Below, one piece after another: positions 1 to 9,948 of a stretch of DNA of 64,000 nt. The position numbers were made by a program, and so were the translations under genes. Within the stretch, counting starts at the first letter, position 1. Each line of letters opens with the position of its first letter. Source of the DNA: Pseudomonas rhizosphaerae (GTDB taxonomy: Bacteria > Pseudomonadota > Gammaproteobacteria > Pseudomonadales > Pseudomonadaceae); assembly GCF_000761155.1 (NCBI RefSeq), contig NZ_CP009533.1:1798001-1862000 (forward strand), written 5' to 3'. A model generated the notes under the pieces. The model saw nothing but the letters and a program-made list of their open reading frames with translations. It made no database searches and was not told the origin of the DNA.

Positions 1-1
1 C

Positions 2-532
2 CAGGGCAGGCGACCGGCGTTGATGCTGGCGGCGGGTGTCATCAGCGGGTCGTTCTTTTGGGGCACCATGGCCGCGACAGGTGTGTCTGCGGTGATCGTC
101 CAGTACGCCGAGGCGCTCTTCGTGTTGAAGGTAATAGGCGGCGCCTATCTGTTGTTCCTTGCCAGCAAGGCCTGCCGCTCGGCGCTGACCTCCAACGAAC
201 GCTTTGCCAGTGAGCTGTCAGCGGTGCCGAAGGTATCCGAATGGAAACTCTATCGACGTGGCCTGTTGATGCACCTTACCAACCCGAAGGCGATCCTGAG
301 CTGGATCGCGACGATGACCCTGGGTCTGGGGCCAGGCGCTACCACCTCGACGGTTGCCATTATCCTGGCCGGTTGCGCCGTACTCAGCGTGACTATTTTC
401 GGCGGCTACGCGGTGGTGTTTTCCACGGTGCCGATGGTTCGCGCCTATCAAAAGGCGCGCCGCTGGATCGAGGGTACGCTGGCGGCGGTGTTTGCCGGGG
501 CGGGCCTGAAGCTCCTGTTTGCCCGCCCATGA
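2..532 (+). CDS. LysE/RhtB family amino-acid exporter, 5' end missing
   Basis: C-terminal part of a LysE-type inner-membrane exporter. The frame is open from the first bases of the window, and the opening residues (Gly-Arg-Arg, then a hydrophobic helix beginning MLAAGVISGSFFWG) match the family after its first helix and SPGP-type motif, so roughly 40-50 N-terminal residues lie outside. Several hydrophobic helices follow, and an internal LMHLTNPKAILSW stretch is typical of the family. The family exports amino acids or related metabolites; the substrate cannot be read from sequence. It ends 4 bases before the convergent norR-like gene. Confidence 0.8.
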   Translation, partial: QGRRPALMLAAGVISGSFFWGTMAATGVSAVIVQYAEALFVLKVIGGAYLLFLASKACRSALTSNERFASELSAVPKVSEWKLYRRGLLMHLTNPKAILSWIATMTLGLGPGATTSTVAIILAGCAVLSVTIFGGYAVVFSTVPMVRAYQKARRWIEGTLAAVFAGAGLKLLFARP

Positions 533-536
533 TCAG

Positions 537-2123
537 CTACCGGCCGGGCGTAGTGTCCAGCCGGGCCGCCAGGCGCATCAGGTTGGCCCGGTCCAGCCCC
601 AGGCTGCGGGCGGCGGCTGCGGCATTGCCGTCGTGGCGTGCAAGGGCGTCGCTGAGCAGCTGCCGCTTGTAGGCGTCGACGGCGCTGCGGAAATCCACGG
701 GCGGCGCCGAGTCTGCAGAGTGCGGGAGAGGGGTTGCCGTGGAGCTATGGTCCGTGGTGGCTTCGAGAAAGTCCAGGTCCTCCGACTCCAGGGTCAGCAC
801 CTGTTTGGCCAGGGAGGACGTCGTGCGTTTGTTTGCCTTGAGTGCGGCCCTCGCCATCAGGTGTTCCAGCTCGCGAATATTGCCGGGCCAGGCATATCCG
901 ATCAGGGCGCGACGGGCGTTCTCCGAGAATCGCAACGAAGGCACGCCGATGCGCCAACGGTTGTGTTCGGCAAACGCCCCGGCCAGCAGCATGATGTCTT
1001 CGCGACGTTCCCGTAGTGCCGGCACCCGCAGCGGGTAGACGCTCAGACGATGATACAGGTCGGCCCGAAACCGCCCCTGCCGCACTTCGTCGGCGAGGTT
1101 GCGGTTGGTGGCGGCGATCAGGCGAATGTCGACCACGTGGAGCTTGTCCGACCCGACCCGTTGCAGCTGGCCGCCCTGCAGCACTCTCAGGAGGCTGGCC
1201 TGTACGACCAGGGGCAGTTCACCGATCTCGTCGAGGAAGAGCGTTCCCGAGGTAGCCAGTTCGAACTTGCCCAGGCGATTCTCGATGGCCCCGGAAAAAG
1301 CTCCCTTGACGTGCCCGAACAGCTCGCTTTCCACCAGGTGTTCCGGCAACGCGGCGCAATTGACCGTGATGAAGGGCTTGTCGGCCCGAGCCGAGCCGTC
1401 ATGCAGCCGTTGTGCGACCAGCTCCTTGCCCACGCCCGTCTCGCCGGTGATCAGCACGGTGAGATCACTGGGCGCCACCAGATCGACCTCCGACAGGAGC
1501 TGCCTGAAGCGTTCACTGTTGCCGATCATCGCAGGCTTGGGCCGATGGGCGGCGAGTCGATACGCTTCGGCCCGCTTGCGTTCACCGGCCACGGTCTGCA
1601 ACAGGTCATCGAAGCGAGACGCCGCCACCACCGTAGCGGCCGCGAACGTGGCGAAGGTCTCGATGGTCTGCAGATCGCGTTCGGAAAACTGGCCGACGGT
1701 CAATGCGTCGAGGGTCAGCACGCCCCAGATCTGCTCGTTGATCCGCAATGCACAGCCCATGCAGTCATGCACGGGCAATGCGCTCGAGCCGATCAAACCG
1801 TCATAGGGGTCTGGCAGGTCACAGTTCGGCGGGAACAGCACGGGGCCTTTTGCTTCGACGATCGCCTTCAGGCGCGGGTGGCGTACCACAGGGTAGCGGC
1901 GGGCCATGGCGTCTTCGGCCAGACCGTAGGCAGCGACAGGAATCAGTTCGCCATGATCCACCCGCAGCAAGGCCATGGCATCGGCCGGTACCAGTTGCTG
2001 CAGGGCATCGAGCACCCGGTAGTAGCGCAGCTCGGAAGAAACTTCTGCAGTCAGGTCACCCAGCAGCGGTAGCAATGCCTGGAGGGCCCTGGCTTGGTGG
2101 GTCGTAATGACTTCTTTTGCCAT
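537..2123 (-). CDS. norR: NorR/FhpR-type sigma-54-dependent regulator of nitric oxide detoxification
   Basis: Three-domain bacterial enhancer-binding protein of 528 residues. An N-terminal GAF domain (about 20-180) is the NO-sensing part in this family. The AAA+ domain (about 200-440) has Walker A GETGVGKE, the sigma-54 contact loop as GAFSGA (consensus GAFTGA) and Walker B LFLDEIGE. The C-terminus is a Fis-type helix-turn-helix (AAAARSLGLDRANLMRLAARL). It is divergent from hmp, and the gap carries a sigma-54 promoter facing hmp. In P. aeruginosa the equivalent pair is fhpR-fhp, so fhpR is an equally good name. Family and target are well supported; NO sensing is inferred from the family. Confidence 0.9.
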   Translation of the reverse strand: MAKEVITTHQARALQALLPLLGDLTAEVSSELRYYRVLDALQQLVPADAMALLRVDHGELIPVAAYGLAEDAMARRYPVVRHPRLKAIVEAKGPVLFPPNCDLPDPYDGLIGSSALPVHDCMGCALRINEQIWGVLTLDALTVGQFSERDLQTIETFATFAAATVVAASRFDDLLQTVAGERKRAEAYRLAAHRPKPAMIGNSERFRQLLSEVDLVAPSDLTVLITGETGVGKELVAQRLHDGSARADKPFITVNCAALPEHLVESELFGHVKGAFSGAIENRLGKFELATSGTLFLDEIGELPLVVQASLLRVLQGGQLQRVGSDKLHVVDIRLIAATNRNLADEVRQGRFRADLYHRLSVYPLRVPALRERREDIMLLAGAFAEHNRWRIGVPSLRFSENARRALIGYAWPGNIRELEHLMARAALKANKRTTSSLAKQVLTLESEDLDFLEATTDHSSTATPLPHSADSAPPVDFRSAVDAYKRQLLSDALARHDGNAAAAARSLGLDRANLMRLAARLDTTPGR

Positions 2124-2144
2124 TTTTTGTGTCCAAAGGACTCG

Positions 2145-2188
2145 GTCAGAAAGACTGTTCTACACGGTTTCCTTGTTGATTTACAAGG
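2145..2188. promoter_or_regulatory. candidate NorR/FhpR enhancer sites upstream of hmp
   Basis: Two dyads lie upstream of the sigma-54 promoter. One is GT-N7-AC at 2145-2155 (the E. coli NorR half-site pattern). The other is a perfect 6-bp inverted repeat CCTTGT-N6-ACAAGG at 2171-2188. An activator of this type needs sites upstream of -24. Which dyad is used is not decidable by eye. Confidence 0.4.
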
Positions 2189-2198
2189 GTTTTTGGTT

Positions 2199-2214
2199 TG
2201 GCATGAGGGTTGCT
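2199..2214 (+). promoter_or_regulatory. sigma-54 (-24/-12) promoter of hmp
   Basis: TGGCATGAGGGTTGCT matches the sigma-54 consensus TGGCAY-N5-TTGCW, with 10 bases between the invariant GG and GC. It faces hmp about 40 bp before the ATG, next to a divergent sigma-54 activator gene. Confidence 0.8.
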
Positions 2215-2255
2215 CTGGCTATTGGCATAACTGTTTGACTATCCGGAGCTGAACC

Positions 2256-3443
2256 ATGCTGACTTCTGCCCAACGCAACATCATCAAAGCGACCGTGCCG
2301 GTTCTGGAAACCGGCGGCGAGGCGCTCATCACCCATTTCTACCGGCTCATGCTCGATACCTATCCGCAGGTGCGACCCTTGTTCAACGAAGCGCACCAAG
2401 TCAACGGTGCACAGCCCCGGGCGCTGGCCAATGGTGTGCTGATGTACGCCAGGAACATCGACAAGCTGGAGAACCTGGGCGAGCTGGCGGGTCGGATCAT
2501 CAACAAGCATGTGTCGTTGCAGATCCTTCCGGAGCATTACCCGATCGTCGGCACCTGCCTGCTGCAAGCCATCCGCGAAGTGCTGGGGACCGCCGTCGCC
2601 ACGGATGAAGTCATCGCAGCCTGGGCAGCGGCGTATCAGCAGTTGGCGGACATCCTCATCGAAGGCGAAGCCAATGCCTACGACGCTATTGCCGCCGCAC
2701 CCGGCGGCTGGCGTGGTGCGCGGTCGTTCCGAGTGGCAAGCAAGGAAGTCGAAAGCGCCGAGATCACATCGTTCTACCTGGTGCCCACCGACAGCCAGCC
2801 GGTCATCAAGCACGCAGCCGGGCAGTACATCGGCCTGCGCCTGATGATCGACGGCCAGGAGGTGCGTCGCAACTATTCATTGAGCGAACAGGCCAATGGC
2901 GTCCACTACCGCATCAGCGTCAAGCGTGAAGCCGGAGGCGTGGCCTCGACGTACCTGCACGATCATGTCGAGGAAGGCTCCCTGCTCGAACTGTTTCCGC
3001 CGGCCGGAAACTTCACGCTCAACGATCAGGCCCGACCGCTCGTGTTCATCAGCGGCGGCGTGGGAATCACGCCCACGCTGGCGATGGCCGCCGAGGCGCT
3101 GGAAGCGGGCCTTCGGCCTGTGACGTTCATCCATTACGCCCGCAACGGCCAGGTGCATGGGTTTTCACAGCTGTTGCAGGCATGGCGACAACGCTATCCG
3201 CAGTTCCAGTGCCATGTCGTGTACGGTCAAGCGACCGATCGCGATGCCTGCACCCCGGATGCCATTGGGATGCCGAGCGTTGCCCACCTGGAAGCCTGGC
3301 TACCCGCCGACCGTGACGTGGACGCCTACTTCCTGGGCCCGACGCCGTTCATGGAGTTCATGAAAAACGCGCTGCATGACCTGGGCGTACCCGACCCACA
3401 GGCCCGCCATGAATTTTTCGGCCCTGCCCAGGCTTTGGCGTAA
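2256..3443 (+). CDS. hmp: flavohemoglobin, nitric oxide dioxygenase
   Basis: 395-residue flavohemoprotein that oxidises NO to nitrate with O2 and NAD(P)H in the cytoplasm. Residues 1-140 form the globin domain ([17 protein letters not shown] start, B10 Tyr in HFYRLM, proximal His in [13 protein letters not shown]). Residues 150-255 form the FAD domain with RNYSLS. Residues 265-395 form the NAD domain with GGVGITPT and a C-terminal FFGPA tail. Length is normal for Hmp. The start has a CGGAG ribosome site 8 bases upstream. Expression should be NO-induced through the divergent regulator and sigma-54. Confidence 0.95.
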   Translation: MLTSAQRNIIKATVPVLETGGEALITHFYRLMLDTYPQVRPLFNEAHQVNGAQPRALANGVLMYARNIDKLENLGELAGRIINKHVSLQILPEHYPIVGTCLLQAIREVLGTAVATDEVIAAWAAAYQQLADILIEGEANAYDAIAAAPGGWRGARSFRVASKEVESAEITSFYLVPTDSQPVIKHAAGQYIGLRLMIDGQEVRRNYSLSEQANGVHYRISVKREAGGVASTYLHDHVEEGSLLELFPPAGNFTLNDQARPLVFISGGVGITPTLAMAAEALEAGLRPVTFIHYARNGQVHGFSQLLQAWRQRYPQFQCHVVYGQATDRDACTPDAIGMPSVAHLEAWLPADRDVDAYFLGPTPFMEFMKNALHDLGVPDPQARHEFFGPAQALA

Positions 3444-3478
3444 GCTTCTCGCTGCAACCCTTTGAAGAGGTCGGTGCA

Positions 3479-4564
3479 ATGCGCAATCTTCGTTTCTGGA
3501 GCCACGTCGGCGTGCGGCTGCCCATCGTTCAGGCGCCCATGGTCGGGGTCTCCAACCCCACGTTGGCGGCTGCGGTAAGCAATGCCGGCGCCCTGGGTTC
3601 GATTGGCCTGGGCGCCAGCACGCCGGAGCAGGCACGAACGCTGATCCGTCAGACCAGCGCGCTGACCGACCGGCCCTTCAATGTCAACCTGTTCTGCCAT
3701 GCACCCGCGCGTTTCGACGACGCGCGCAACACTGCCTGGCTGGCGCACCTGGCGCCCTGGTTTGCCGAATTCGATGCCGTGCCGCCGTCAGCGCTGCGCG
3801 AGATCTACACCAGTTTTCTGGATGACCGTGCAATGCTCGACGTGCTGCTCGCCGAGCGACCGCGGGTGGTCAGCTTCCACTTTGGCGTGCCCGAACCCCA
3901 TTGGATCGAGCAACTGCGAGGCGCGGGCATCGTCACACTAGGGTGTGCTACCACTCTTCAAGAGGCGCGGTGGCTTGAAGACGCCGGGATCGATGCCATC
4001 GTGGCCCAAGGCTATGAGGCAGGAGGGCATCGGGGCGTGTTCGACGACTCGCCGAACCAGGACCAGGCGTTGGGACTGTTCGCGCTGCTGCGCGTGCTGA
4101 CGACCAAGCTCAGCCTGCCGGTGATAGCCGCCGGTGGCATCATGGACGGGGCCGGCATCGACGCGGCGCTGGCCCTCGGTGCCTGCGGCGCGCAGCTTGG
4201 CACCGCGTTCATCCTCTGTCCCGAGTCCTCGGCCACGCCGCAGCATCGGGCCGCACTCGCCTCCGCCAAGGCGCATGACACTCGGGTGACCCGCTATCTG
4301 TCCGGCCGACCCGCGCGGGGTTTGGTCAACCGACTGTACCTGGAAGGCTCGTCGGAGCCATTGCCGCAGGCAGCCGAATATCCGCTGGCCTACGATGCGG
4401 CCAAGGCGCTGCATGCCGCTGCCGTGCTCAAGGGTAGTCATGAATTTGCCGCGCAGTGGGCGGGGCAGGGCGCGCCGCTGGCGCGAGCGATGCCGGCTGC
4501 GCAATTGATACAAACCTTGGCTGACGAGATGGGCGAGGTCTCAGCTCTCGCGTCGTTGCCATAG
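3479..4564 (+). CDS. nitronate monooxygenase (2-nitropropane dioxygenase family)
   Basis: 361-residue FMN-dependent TIM-barrel enzyme. Features seen are the N-terminal [30 protein letters not shown], the catalytic-region motif [10 protein letters not shown] and the FMN phosphate loop [11 protein letters not shown] followed by GAQLGTAF. The family oxidises alkyl nitronates such as propionate-3-nitronate. It starts 35 bp after hmp with a GAGG ribosome site, so it is probably co-transcribed and part of the same nitrogen-stress response. That link is inferred from position. Confidence 0.88.
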   Translation: MRNLRFWSHVGVRLPIVQAPMVGVSNPTLAAAVSNAGALGSIGLGASTPEQARTLIRQTSALTDRPFNVNLFCHAPARFDDARNTAWLAHLAPWFAEFDAVPPSALREIYTSFLDDRAMLDVLLAERPRVVSFHFGVPEPHWIEQLRGAGIVTLGCATTLQEARWLEDAGIDAIVAQGYEAGGHRGVFDDSPNQDQALGLFALLRVLTTKLSLPVIAAGGIMDGAGIDAALALGACGAQLGTAFILCPESSATPQHRAALASAKAHDTRVTRYLSGRPARGLVNRLYLEGSSEPLPQAAEYPLAYDAAKALHAAAVLKGSHEFAAQWAGQGAPLARAMPAAQLIQTLADEMGEVSALASLP

Positions 4565-4705
4565 CGAAACGAGCGCCAGAAGCGACTTTCAGGGAGGAAG
4601 GCTACCCGCTGCCGTTGCGGCAATCCAGTCAGCCCCGCGACTCAAGAGTTTGCCTTGCAGGCCGATGACAGATGGCATCAACCCCTGATCGCAATGGAAT
4701 CCTGC

Positions 4706-6331
4706 ATGATCATCAGACGCCTCAATCTCGCCCCTCGCGCTATCGCATTTTTCTCGGCCGTTGTTGTGGTCGTAATCTTGTTAGGCAGTATTTCCCTGGT
4801 CCAGATGAACAAGCTGTACGAGGCCGAACAGGACGTGGAAACCAACTGGATGCTGGGTATTCGCGACGCAGGTCAGATGAACAGCGGGCTGTTGAGGTTG
4901 CGGCTGGAAAGCTTGCGCGGTGCCACCACCACCGACGCCGCGCTGCGCGAGCAGACGGTCAACGCGTTCGCCGGCTATCGCACTGCTTTCCTGGACGCCG
5001 TGAAACACTACGAAAGTACCGTGGCGAGCGATGATGACCGCAAGCTGTATGAATCCATACGTTCCGATGCGGCGGCGTACGACCAGCTACTGGGCCAACT
5101 CGAACCCATGCTGCGCAACGCCGACGCCACCTCGGCCACCGGCCTGATCAACACGACCATTCGGCCGCTGACAAACAGGCTCGAAGGCAAGGTCAACGAA
5201 CTCATGGCCCTGAACGACCGCGGTGCGACCGATGCTGGCGATGCTGCGGCCGCGACCTTCGAGGCGGGGCGCAGCTGGGTACTGGGGCTGATGGCAGCAG
5301 CAGTGCTGGTGACCATCGTCCTGGCTGCGCTGCTGATCCACAGTATTGCGCAGCCCATTAAGGAAGCCGTACAGATTGCCCAGCGCATCGCACGCAAGGA
5401 CTTGACCGAGCAGATCGTCGTGGTCGGGCAGGACGAAGCCGCCAGTATGCTCACGGCGCTGGCCCAGATGCAGGCCAACCTGCGTCAGACCATCGCGCAC
5501 ATTTCCGACAGCTCCAACCAACTGGCGGCGGCAGCGGAAGAGATGACCGCCGTGACCGAAGAGTCCGGTCGTGGGCTGGTGCGCCAGAACGATGAAGTCA
5601 ACCAGGCGGCCAGCGCCGTCACCCAGATGAGCTCGGCGGTCGACGAGGTAGCGCGCAACGCCGCAGAAGCCGCCGATGCATCCGCCACCACGCAGTCGCT
5701 GGCCAGGGACGGGCTGGGCAAGGTCGAGCAGACCCTGACGGCCATCCAGGCGCTGGCGACGAACGTGGGCAGCACCAGTGACCAGGTCAAGCAGCTGTCG
5801 TCACGGGCGCGGGAGATCAACACCGTGGTCGAGGTGATCCGCGCCATTGCCGAACAGACCAACCTGCTGGCCTTGAACGCGGCCATCGAAGCAGCCCGCG
5901 CCGGTGAGCAGGGCCGCGGTTTCGCCGTGGTGGCGGACGAGGTCCGCGCGTTGGCCCATCGTACCCAGCAATCCACCCAGGAAATCGAAAAAATGATCGG
6001 TTCGATGCAGACCGATTCGGTCCAGGCCGTGCAGGCCATGGAGCAGAGCCAGCAGATGGCCAGCGATTCTTCGGCCGTGGCGCAGCACGCCAGCACCTCC
6101 CTCAATCAGATTTCCGCTTCGATCAACCTGATCAGCGAACGCAATACCGTGATCGCGACAGCTGCCGAAGAGCAGGCCCAGGTGGCACGGGAAATCGATC
6201 GCAACATCATCAGCATCCGGGACCTGTCGATCCAGAGCGCGGCAGGGGCCACGCAAACCGCTACCGCCAGCGGCGAGGTGTCGAGACTGGCGGTGGGCCT
6301 GACGGCCATGGTCGGTGAATTCGCGATCTGA
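4706..6331 (+). CDS. methyl-accepting chemotaxis protein
   Basis: Transmembrane chemoreceptor of about 541 residues. The first membrane helix ([22 protein letters not shown]) lies close to the start. A four-helix-bundle-type ligand domain of about 155 residues follows, then a second membrane helix ([22 protein letters not shown]), a HAMP linker and a cytoplasmic signalling domain. The conserved hairpin tip ([20 protein letters not shown]) is intact. I chose ATG 4706 because [12 protein letters not shown] fits the family N-terminus; ATG 4694 is also possible. The ligand is unknown. It stands alone and is convergent with tspO. Confidence 0.92.
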   Translation: MIIRRLNLAPRAIAFFSAVVVVVILLGSISLVQMNKLYEAEQDVETNWMLGIRDAGQMNSGLLRLRLESLRGATTTDAALREQTVNAFAGYRTAFLDAVKHYESTVASDDDRKLYESIRSDAAAYDQLLGQLEPMLRNADATSATGLINTTIRPLTNRLEGKVNELMALNDRGATDAGDAAAATFEAGRSWVLGLMAAAVLVTIVLAALLIHSIAQPIKEAVQIAQRIARKDLTEQIVVVGQDEAASMLTALAQMQANLRQTIAHISDSSNQLAAAAEEMTAVTEESGRGLVRQNDEVNQAASAVTQMSSAVDEVARNAAEAADASATTQSLARDGLGKVEQTLTAIQALATNVGSTSDQVKQLSSRAREINTVVEVIRAIAEQTNLLALNAAIEAARAGEQGRGFAVVADEVRALAHRTQQSTQEIEKMIGSMQTDSVQAVQAMEQSQQMASDSSAVAQHASTSLNQISASINLISERNTVIATAAEEQAQVAREIDRNIISIRDLSIQSAAGATQTATASGEVSRLAVGLTAMVGEFAI

Positions 6332-6358
6332 GCCCACGCTGGCCAACCCAGCCTGGGG

Positions 6359-6799
6359 TCAGCGGTTGTTGCGCAGGATCGAGAAGTTCAGCGCTGCCGC
6401 TACGCAGAGCCAGGCCAGGTAGGGGAACAGGATCAGCCCCGAGATGAGGTCCAGGCGGATGGCCAACACCACCATGGCAGCGGTTACCAGCCACAGCACG
6501 ACGATGATCACCAGACCGGCCAGCAGCCGGTGGGCGCCGAAGAATACCGGCGTCCACAGGGTATTGAGGGCGATCTGTGCGGCCCACAGTGCCAGCACCG
6601 TCTCGCTGCCCGGCAGTTGGGTCAGTCGATAGCCCGCCCAGGCCAGCAACAGGTAGATCACCGTCCAGGCCAAGGGGAACGCCCAGTTCGGCGGGGTGAA
6701 CCGCGGCTTGACCAACGAGGCATACCACTGGCCGGGCTTGAAGATGACACCGGTGCTGGCCGCGGCGGCGCAGGCCAGCAGGAAGATGAAGAAAACCAT
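6359..6799 (-). CDS. tspO: TspO/MBR family membrane protein (tryptophan-rich sensory protein)
   Basis: Five-helix inner-membrane protein of about 146 residues. Family hallmarks are KPRFTPPNWAFPLAWTVIYLL, ALNTLWTPVFFGAHR and the C-terminal PYLAWLCVAAALNFSILRNN. TspO proteins bind porphyrins or sterols and are linked to stress and tetrapyrrole handling. ATG 6799 is preferred over an upstream ATG because AGGGA sits 7 bases before it. No operon partner. Confidence 0.85.
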   Translation of the reverse strand: MVFFIFLLACAAAASTGVIFKPGQWYASLVKPRFTPPNWAFPLAWTVIYLLLAWAGYRLTQLPGSETVLALWAAQIALNTLWTPVFFGAHRLLAGLVIIVVLWLVTAAMVVLAIRLDLISGLILFPYLAWLCVAAALNFSILRNNR

Positions 6800-6898
6800 G
6801 GTAAGTCCCTGTGCAATGATGAAAGTGCAGTCGCGAAAAGTCGCTATCAAGCTGACGCCTGAATCAGGGAAAAGTTTGTGTCCGGTGTGTCGGTGTCA

Positions 6899-7795
6899 TC
6901 AGTCGTGCGATTCCTTGACCAGCTTGGCGAACGCGTCGGCGGCGGCGCTCCGATAGCCGTTCTTGCGACGTAACAAGGCCGCCGTTCGCCTGGGCAGCAC
7001 GGGGCTGGTGCGAAGCTCGCGCAGGTCGTGCTGCTCGCGCACGATGGCGTCGGGCAGGATGGTCACCATGCGCCCTTGCTTGATGACCTTGAGCAATATG
7101 GCGATCGAATTGGCTTCCAGGGCGATAGTGGGCGTGAAGCGCTGTTTGCGGCACCAAGCATCCACCGAGATCCGCGTGGCGAACGCTGGCGCCAGCAAGG
7201 CGAAGCGAAGCGCCTTCAGGTCGGCCACGGTCAACACCTTGTCCAACGCCAGTGCTCCTTGCTGACCCGTGTTCAGGCTCGAGCCTGCCGTGACCAGACA
7301 CAGTTTCTCCTCGAACAGCGGTTGCGCGTCGATGTCGGCGCCATGCTCGCCGGTAAAGCCGATGGCCACATCCAGCAGATCGCGGGCCAGGGCATCGAGG
7401 ATCTGTTCCAGCGACATTTCCGTAAGGCTGATCGCCACGCCAGGATGACGCGCGGAAAAGCGGTCGATCAGCGGCGCCACCAGGTATTCACTGAAGGTCG
7501 GCGTGACGCCGAGGCGCAACTGGCCGCGCGAAAGATCGCTGACGTCCATTACCGCACGCCGGCCCGCATCCAGCTCCGTCAGCGAGCGTCGCGCATGTTC
7601 CAGATAAACGCGTCCGGCGTCGGTAGGGACGATGCCCCGACCGCTACGGTCGAACAGCGGCACGCCCATGCTCAGCTCCAGCTGTTTTATCTGTTGCGAC
7701 AACGCTGGCTGGGAGACATGCAGCGCCTCGGCTGCGCGGGTGAAACTGCCGTGATCAGCGACGGCCAGCAGGTAGCGGATATGACGTAGCAGCAC
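6899..7795 (-). CDS. cynR: CynR, LysR-type activator of the cyanate genes
   Basis: LysR-type regulator of about 298 residues. It has an N-terminal winged helix (LLRHIRYLLAVADHGSFTRAAEALHVSQPALSQQI) and a C-terminal substrate-binding fold. The N-terminus aligns with E. coli CynR as I recall it, beginning at the same point. That supports the GTG start at 7795, preceded by GGTGA, over ATG 7825, which would place the operator inside the gene. It is divergent from cynS, the classical CynR arrangement; the effector is then cyanate or bicarbonate. Confidence 0.82.
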   Translation of the reverse strand: MLLRHIRYLLAVADHGSFTRAAEALHVSQPALSQQIKQLELSMGVPLFDRSGRGIVPTDAGRVYLEHARRSLTELDAGRRAVMDVSDLSRGQLRLGVTPTFSEYLVAPLIDRFSARHPGVAISLTEMSLEQILDALARDLLDVAIGFTGEHGADIDAQPLFEEKLCLVTAGSSLNTGQQGALALDKVLTVADLKALRFALLAPAFATRISVDAWCRKQRFTPTIALEANSIAILLKVIKQGRMVTILPDAIVREQHDLRELRTSPVLPRRTAALLRRKNGYRSAAADAFAKLVKESHD

Positions 7796-7803
7796 GGTTT
7801 CAC

Positions 7804-7820
7804 CATAAGCTAAAATTATG
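7804..7820. promoter_or_regulatory. LysR-type box between cynR and cynS
   Basis: CATAA-N7-TTATG is a perfect interrupted dyad containing the T-N11-A pattern of LysR regulators. It lies in the divergent cynR/cynS gap just upstream of the chosen cynR start. Confidence 0.55.
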
Positions 7821-7922
7821 GACATGATCTGAAATGAGTCTTGGTCATTATGGTGGGTTTTGTTGATTCTGTGCGTCCAGGCGTTACCCCCTGAACTTGC
7901 GTTTCCATTCGGAGAATCGACC

Positions 7923-8390
7923 ATGTCCCAGAGCAACGTTTCCAAGGCACCACGCCAGACCCTGACCGAGCGAGTGCTGCAGGCCAAGACCGCGAACAAT
8001 CTGACTTGGGCGGGATTGGCCGAAGGCACCGGATTGAGCACGGTGTATGTGACCGCCGCTTTGTTGGGTCAGCATCCACTGCCTGAGGCGGTGGCGGAAG
8101 TTGTGGCTGAACGCCTGGGCCTGGATGCGGAAGCGGTGACGCAGTTGCAGACCATACCGCTACGCGGCAACGCCGAAGACGTATCCAACGATCCGACCAT
8201 CTATCGCTTCCACGAAATGGTCCAGGTCTACGGCACCACTTTGAAGGCGCTGGTGCACGAGCAATTCGGTGACGGCATCATCAGCGCGATCAACTTCAAG
8301 CTCGACATCAAGAAAGTCGACGATCCCGAGGGCGGCTCGCGCGCGGTGATTACACTGGATGGTAAGTTCCTGCCCTACAAACCCTTCTAG
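7923..8390 (+). CDS. cynS: cyanate hydratase (cyanase)
   Basis: 155-residue cyanase, which converts cyanate plus bicarbonate to ammonia and CO2. The N-terminal helical domain resembles a DNA-binding fold ([28 protein letters not shown]). The C-terminal catalytic domain holds Arg95, Glu98 and Ser121, matching Arg96/Glu99/Ser122 of the E. coli enzyme with a one-residue offset. The start has CGGAG upstream. No carbonic anhydrase (cynT) or cyanate transporter (cynX) follows; the next gene is an NTF2-like protein 10 bp downstream. Confidence 0.96.
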   Translation: MSQSNVSKAPRQTLTERVLQAKTANNLTWAGLAEGTGLSTVYVTAALLGQHPLPEAVAEVVAERLGLDAEAVTQLQTIPLRGNAEDVSNDPTIYRFHEMVQVYGTTLKALVHEQFGDGIISAINFKLDIKKVDDPEGGSRAVITLDGKFLPYKPF

Positions 8391-8400
8391 GATCCTCGAC

Positions 8401-8874
8401 ATGAGCGAAGAAACACGCCCGCCACTGCCACCGTTCACCCTCGAAACCGCGACCCGCAAAGTTCGCGGTGCCGAGGACGGCTGGAATTCGCGAGACGCCG
8501 CCAAAGTGGCGCTGGCCTATACCCAGGACACCTACTGGCGCAACCGCAGCGAGTTCATCGAAGGCCGCGCCCAGGCCCAGGCGTTTCTCGAACGCAAGTG
8601 GCGCAAGGAACTGGACTACCGGCTAATCAAGGAACTCTGGGCCTTCGCCGACAACCGCATCGCCGTGCGTTACGCCTATGAATGGCACGATGATTCGGGC
8701 AACTGGTTTCGCTCCTATGGCAACGAGAACTGGGAGTTCGCCGCCAACGGACTCATGCAACGGCGCTTCGCCTGCATCAACGATTTGCCCATCGCCGAGT
8801 CCGAACGCAAATACCACTGGCCCCTGGGCCGCCGCCCCGACGATCACCCAGGCTTGAGTGATCTGGGGCTTTGA
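8401..8874 (+). CDS. NTF2-like DUF1348 protein
   Basis: 157-residue protein of the DUF1348 SnoaL/NTF2-like fold. The family shape is clear: [50 protein letters not shown], then [20 protein letters not shown] and the [19 protein letters not shown] tail. The biochemical role is not established. It starts 10 bp after cynS and is probably in the same transcript. Confidence 0.8.
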   Translation: MSEETRPPLPPFTLETATRKVRGAEDGWNSRDAAKVALAYTQDTYWRNRSEFIEGRAQAQAFLERKWRKELDYRLIKELWAFADNRIAVRYAYEWHDDSGNWFRSYGNENWEFAANGLMQRRFACINDLPIAESERKYHWPLGRRPDDHPGLSDLGL

Positions 8875-8931
8875 CCAAGCGTTCGCTGTCGGGATAACGA
8901 GGGCAGGCGAGCCAGCTGGCCCGGCCGTGAT

Positions 8932-9849
8932 TCAGAGACCGACGTCGGGCAGGGTGGGGCGGTTGGCCAAGGCCTTGGCCATGATGCGCTCGACGAACAG
9001 GCGGTCTTCCTCTGGCAGGGCCAGGCGGGGTGGGCGGGTCAGGGCGCTGCCGCGGCCCATGATGGCTTCGCACAGCTTGATGCATTGCACCAGGTCCGCA
9101 CGGGCGTCCAGGTGCAGGATCGGCATCAGCCATTGGTAGATTTCCATGGCTTCGGCGAAACGTCCGGCCTTGGCCAGGCGGAAGATGGTTTCGCCTTCCT
9201 GCGGGAAGACGTTGGACATGCCCGACACCCAGCCTTCGGCACCCACCGCGATGCTTTCAAGGACGACGTCGTCCAGGCCTGCGAACAGCACGAAGCGGTC
9301 GCCCACCTCGTTGCGCACGTCGATGAAGCGCCGGGTATCCCCTGATGAGTCCTTGAAGCACACCACGTTGTCGCAGTCAGCCAGGGATATGAGGATGTCG
9401 GCAGTCACGTCGTTCTTATAGATCGGCGGGTTGTTGTAGACCATCAACGGCACGTCGGCGTGCCTGGCCACGTAGCGAAAGTGCTCGGCGGTTTCGAAGG
9501 GTTTCGAGCCGTACACCAGCGCTGGCATCAACATGACGCCATCGACCCCGGCCTGGCGAACGGCGTTGGCCGTCTTCGCCGCCGCGACGCTGGTGAATTC
9601 GGCCACGCCGCAGATGACCGGCACGCGCCCACCGGAAGCGTCGACGGCCACTTCCGTGACGGCGATCTTTTCTTCGGCGGTGAGCGAGGTGTTCTCGCCC
9701 ACCGAGCCGCAGACCACCAGGCCGGACACACCGTCGCGGATCACATTGGAAATCACTTGGTGGGTCTTCTCCAGATTGATGGAAAAGTCATCGTTGAATT
9801 GGGTGGTGACGGCCGGGAATACGCCACTCCAGTTGATGCGCTTGCTCAT
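8932..9849 (-). CDS. lhpC: DapA-like aldolase/deaminase, probable pyrroline-4-hydroxy-2-carboxylate deaminase
   Basis: 305-residue (beta/alpha)8 enzyme of the dihydrodipicolinate synthase / N-acetylneuraminate lyase family. The Schiff-base lysine is Lys166 (CFKDSSGD) and the catalytic tyrosine Tyr138 (MVYNNPP). In hydroxyproline loci this paralogue deaminates and dehydrates pyrroline-4-hydroxy-2-carboxylate to 2-oxoglutarate semialdehyde. The function is assigned from the adjacent epimerase and dehydrogenase genes. It is separated from the transporter operon by 99 bp that contain a GTATACG palindrome, so it has its own promoter or an internal one. Confidence 0.78.
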   Translation of the reverse strand: MSKRINWSGVFPAVTTQFNDDFSINLEKTHQVISNVIRDGVSGLVVCGSVGENTSLTAEEKIAVTEVAVDASGGRVPVICGVAEFTSVAAAKTANAVRQAGVDGVMLMPALVYGSKPFETAEHFRYVARHADVPLMVYNNPPIYKNDVTADILISLADCDNVVCFKDSSGDTRRFIDVRNEVGDRFVLFAGLDDVVLESIAVGAEGWVSGMSNVFPQEGETIFRLAKAGRFAEAMEIYQWLMPILHLDARADLVQCIKLCEAIMGRGSALTRPPRLALPEEDRLFVERIMAKALANRPTLPDVGL

Positions 9850-9874
9850 TTGAATGTCTCCAGGGATTAAGTGT

Positions 9875-9886
9875 ATTTCGTATACG
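9875..9886. promoter_or_regulatory. candidate GntR operator upstream of the DapA-like gene
   Basis: ATTTCGTATACG, containing the palindrome CGTATACG, lies 26 bp before the start of the DapA-like gene. The same 12 bases occur upstream of the transporter operon at 14639. Confidence 0.6.
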
Positions 9887-9948
9887 TTTAGACTTAGCGG
9901 TGTTGATAAAGCGGGTTGTGCACGCGTCGGGCTATTGCCTGCTGGCGG

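Noticed and set aside
7796..8041. Longer cynR reading frame reaching into cynS
   Set aside because: The extension overlaps the divergent cynS gene and the operator and has no family similarity.
8932..9849. Housekeeping dihydrodipicolinate synthase (dapA)
   Set aside because: Family match is real, but position in a hydroxyproline locus with its operator points to the catabolic paralogue.
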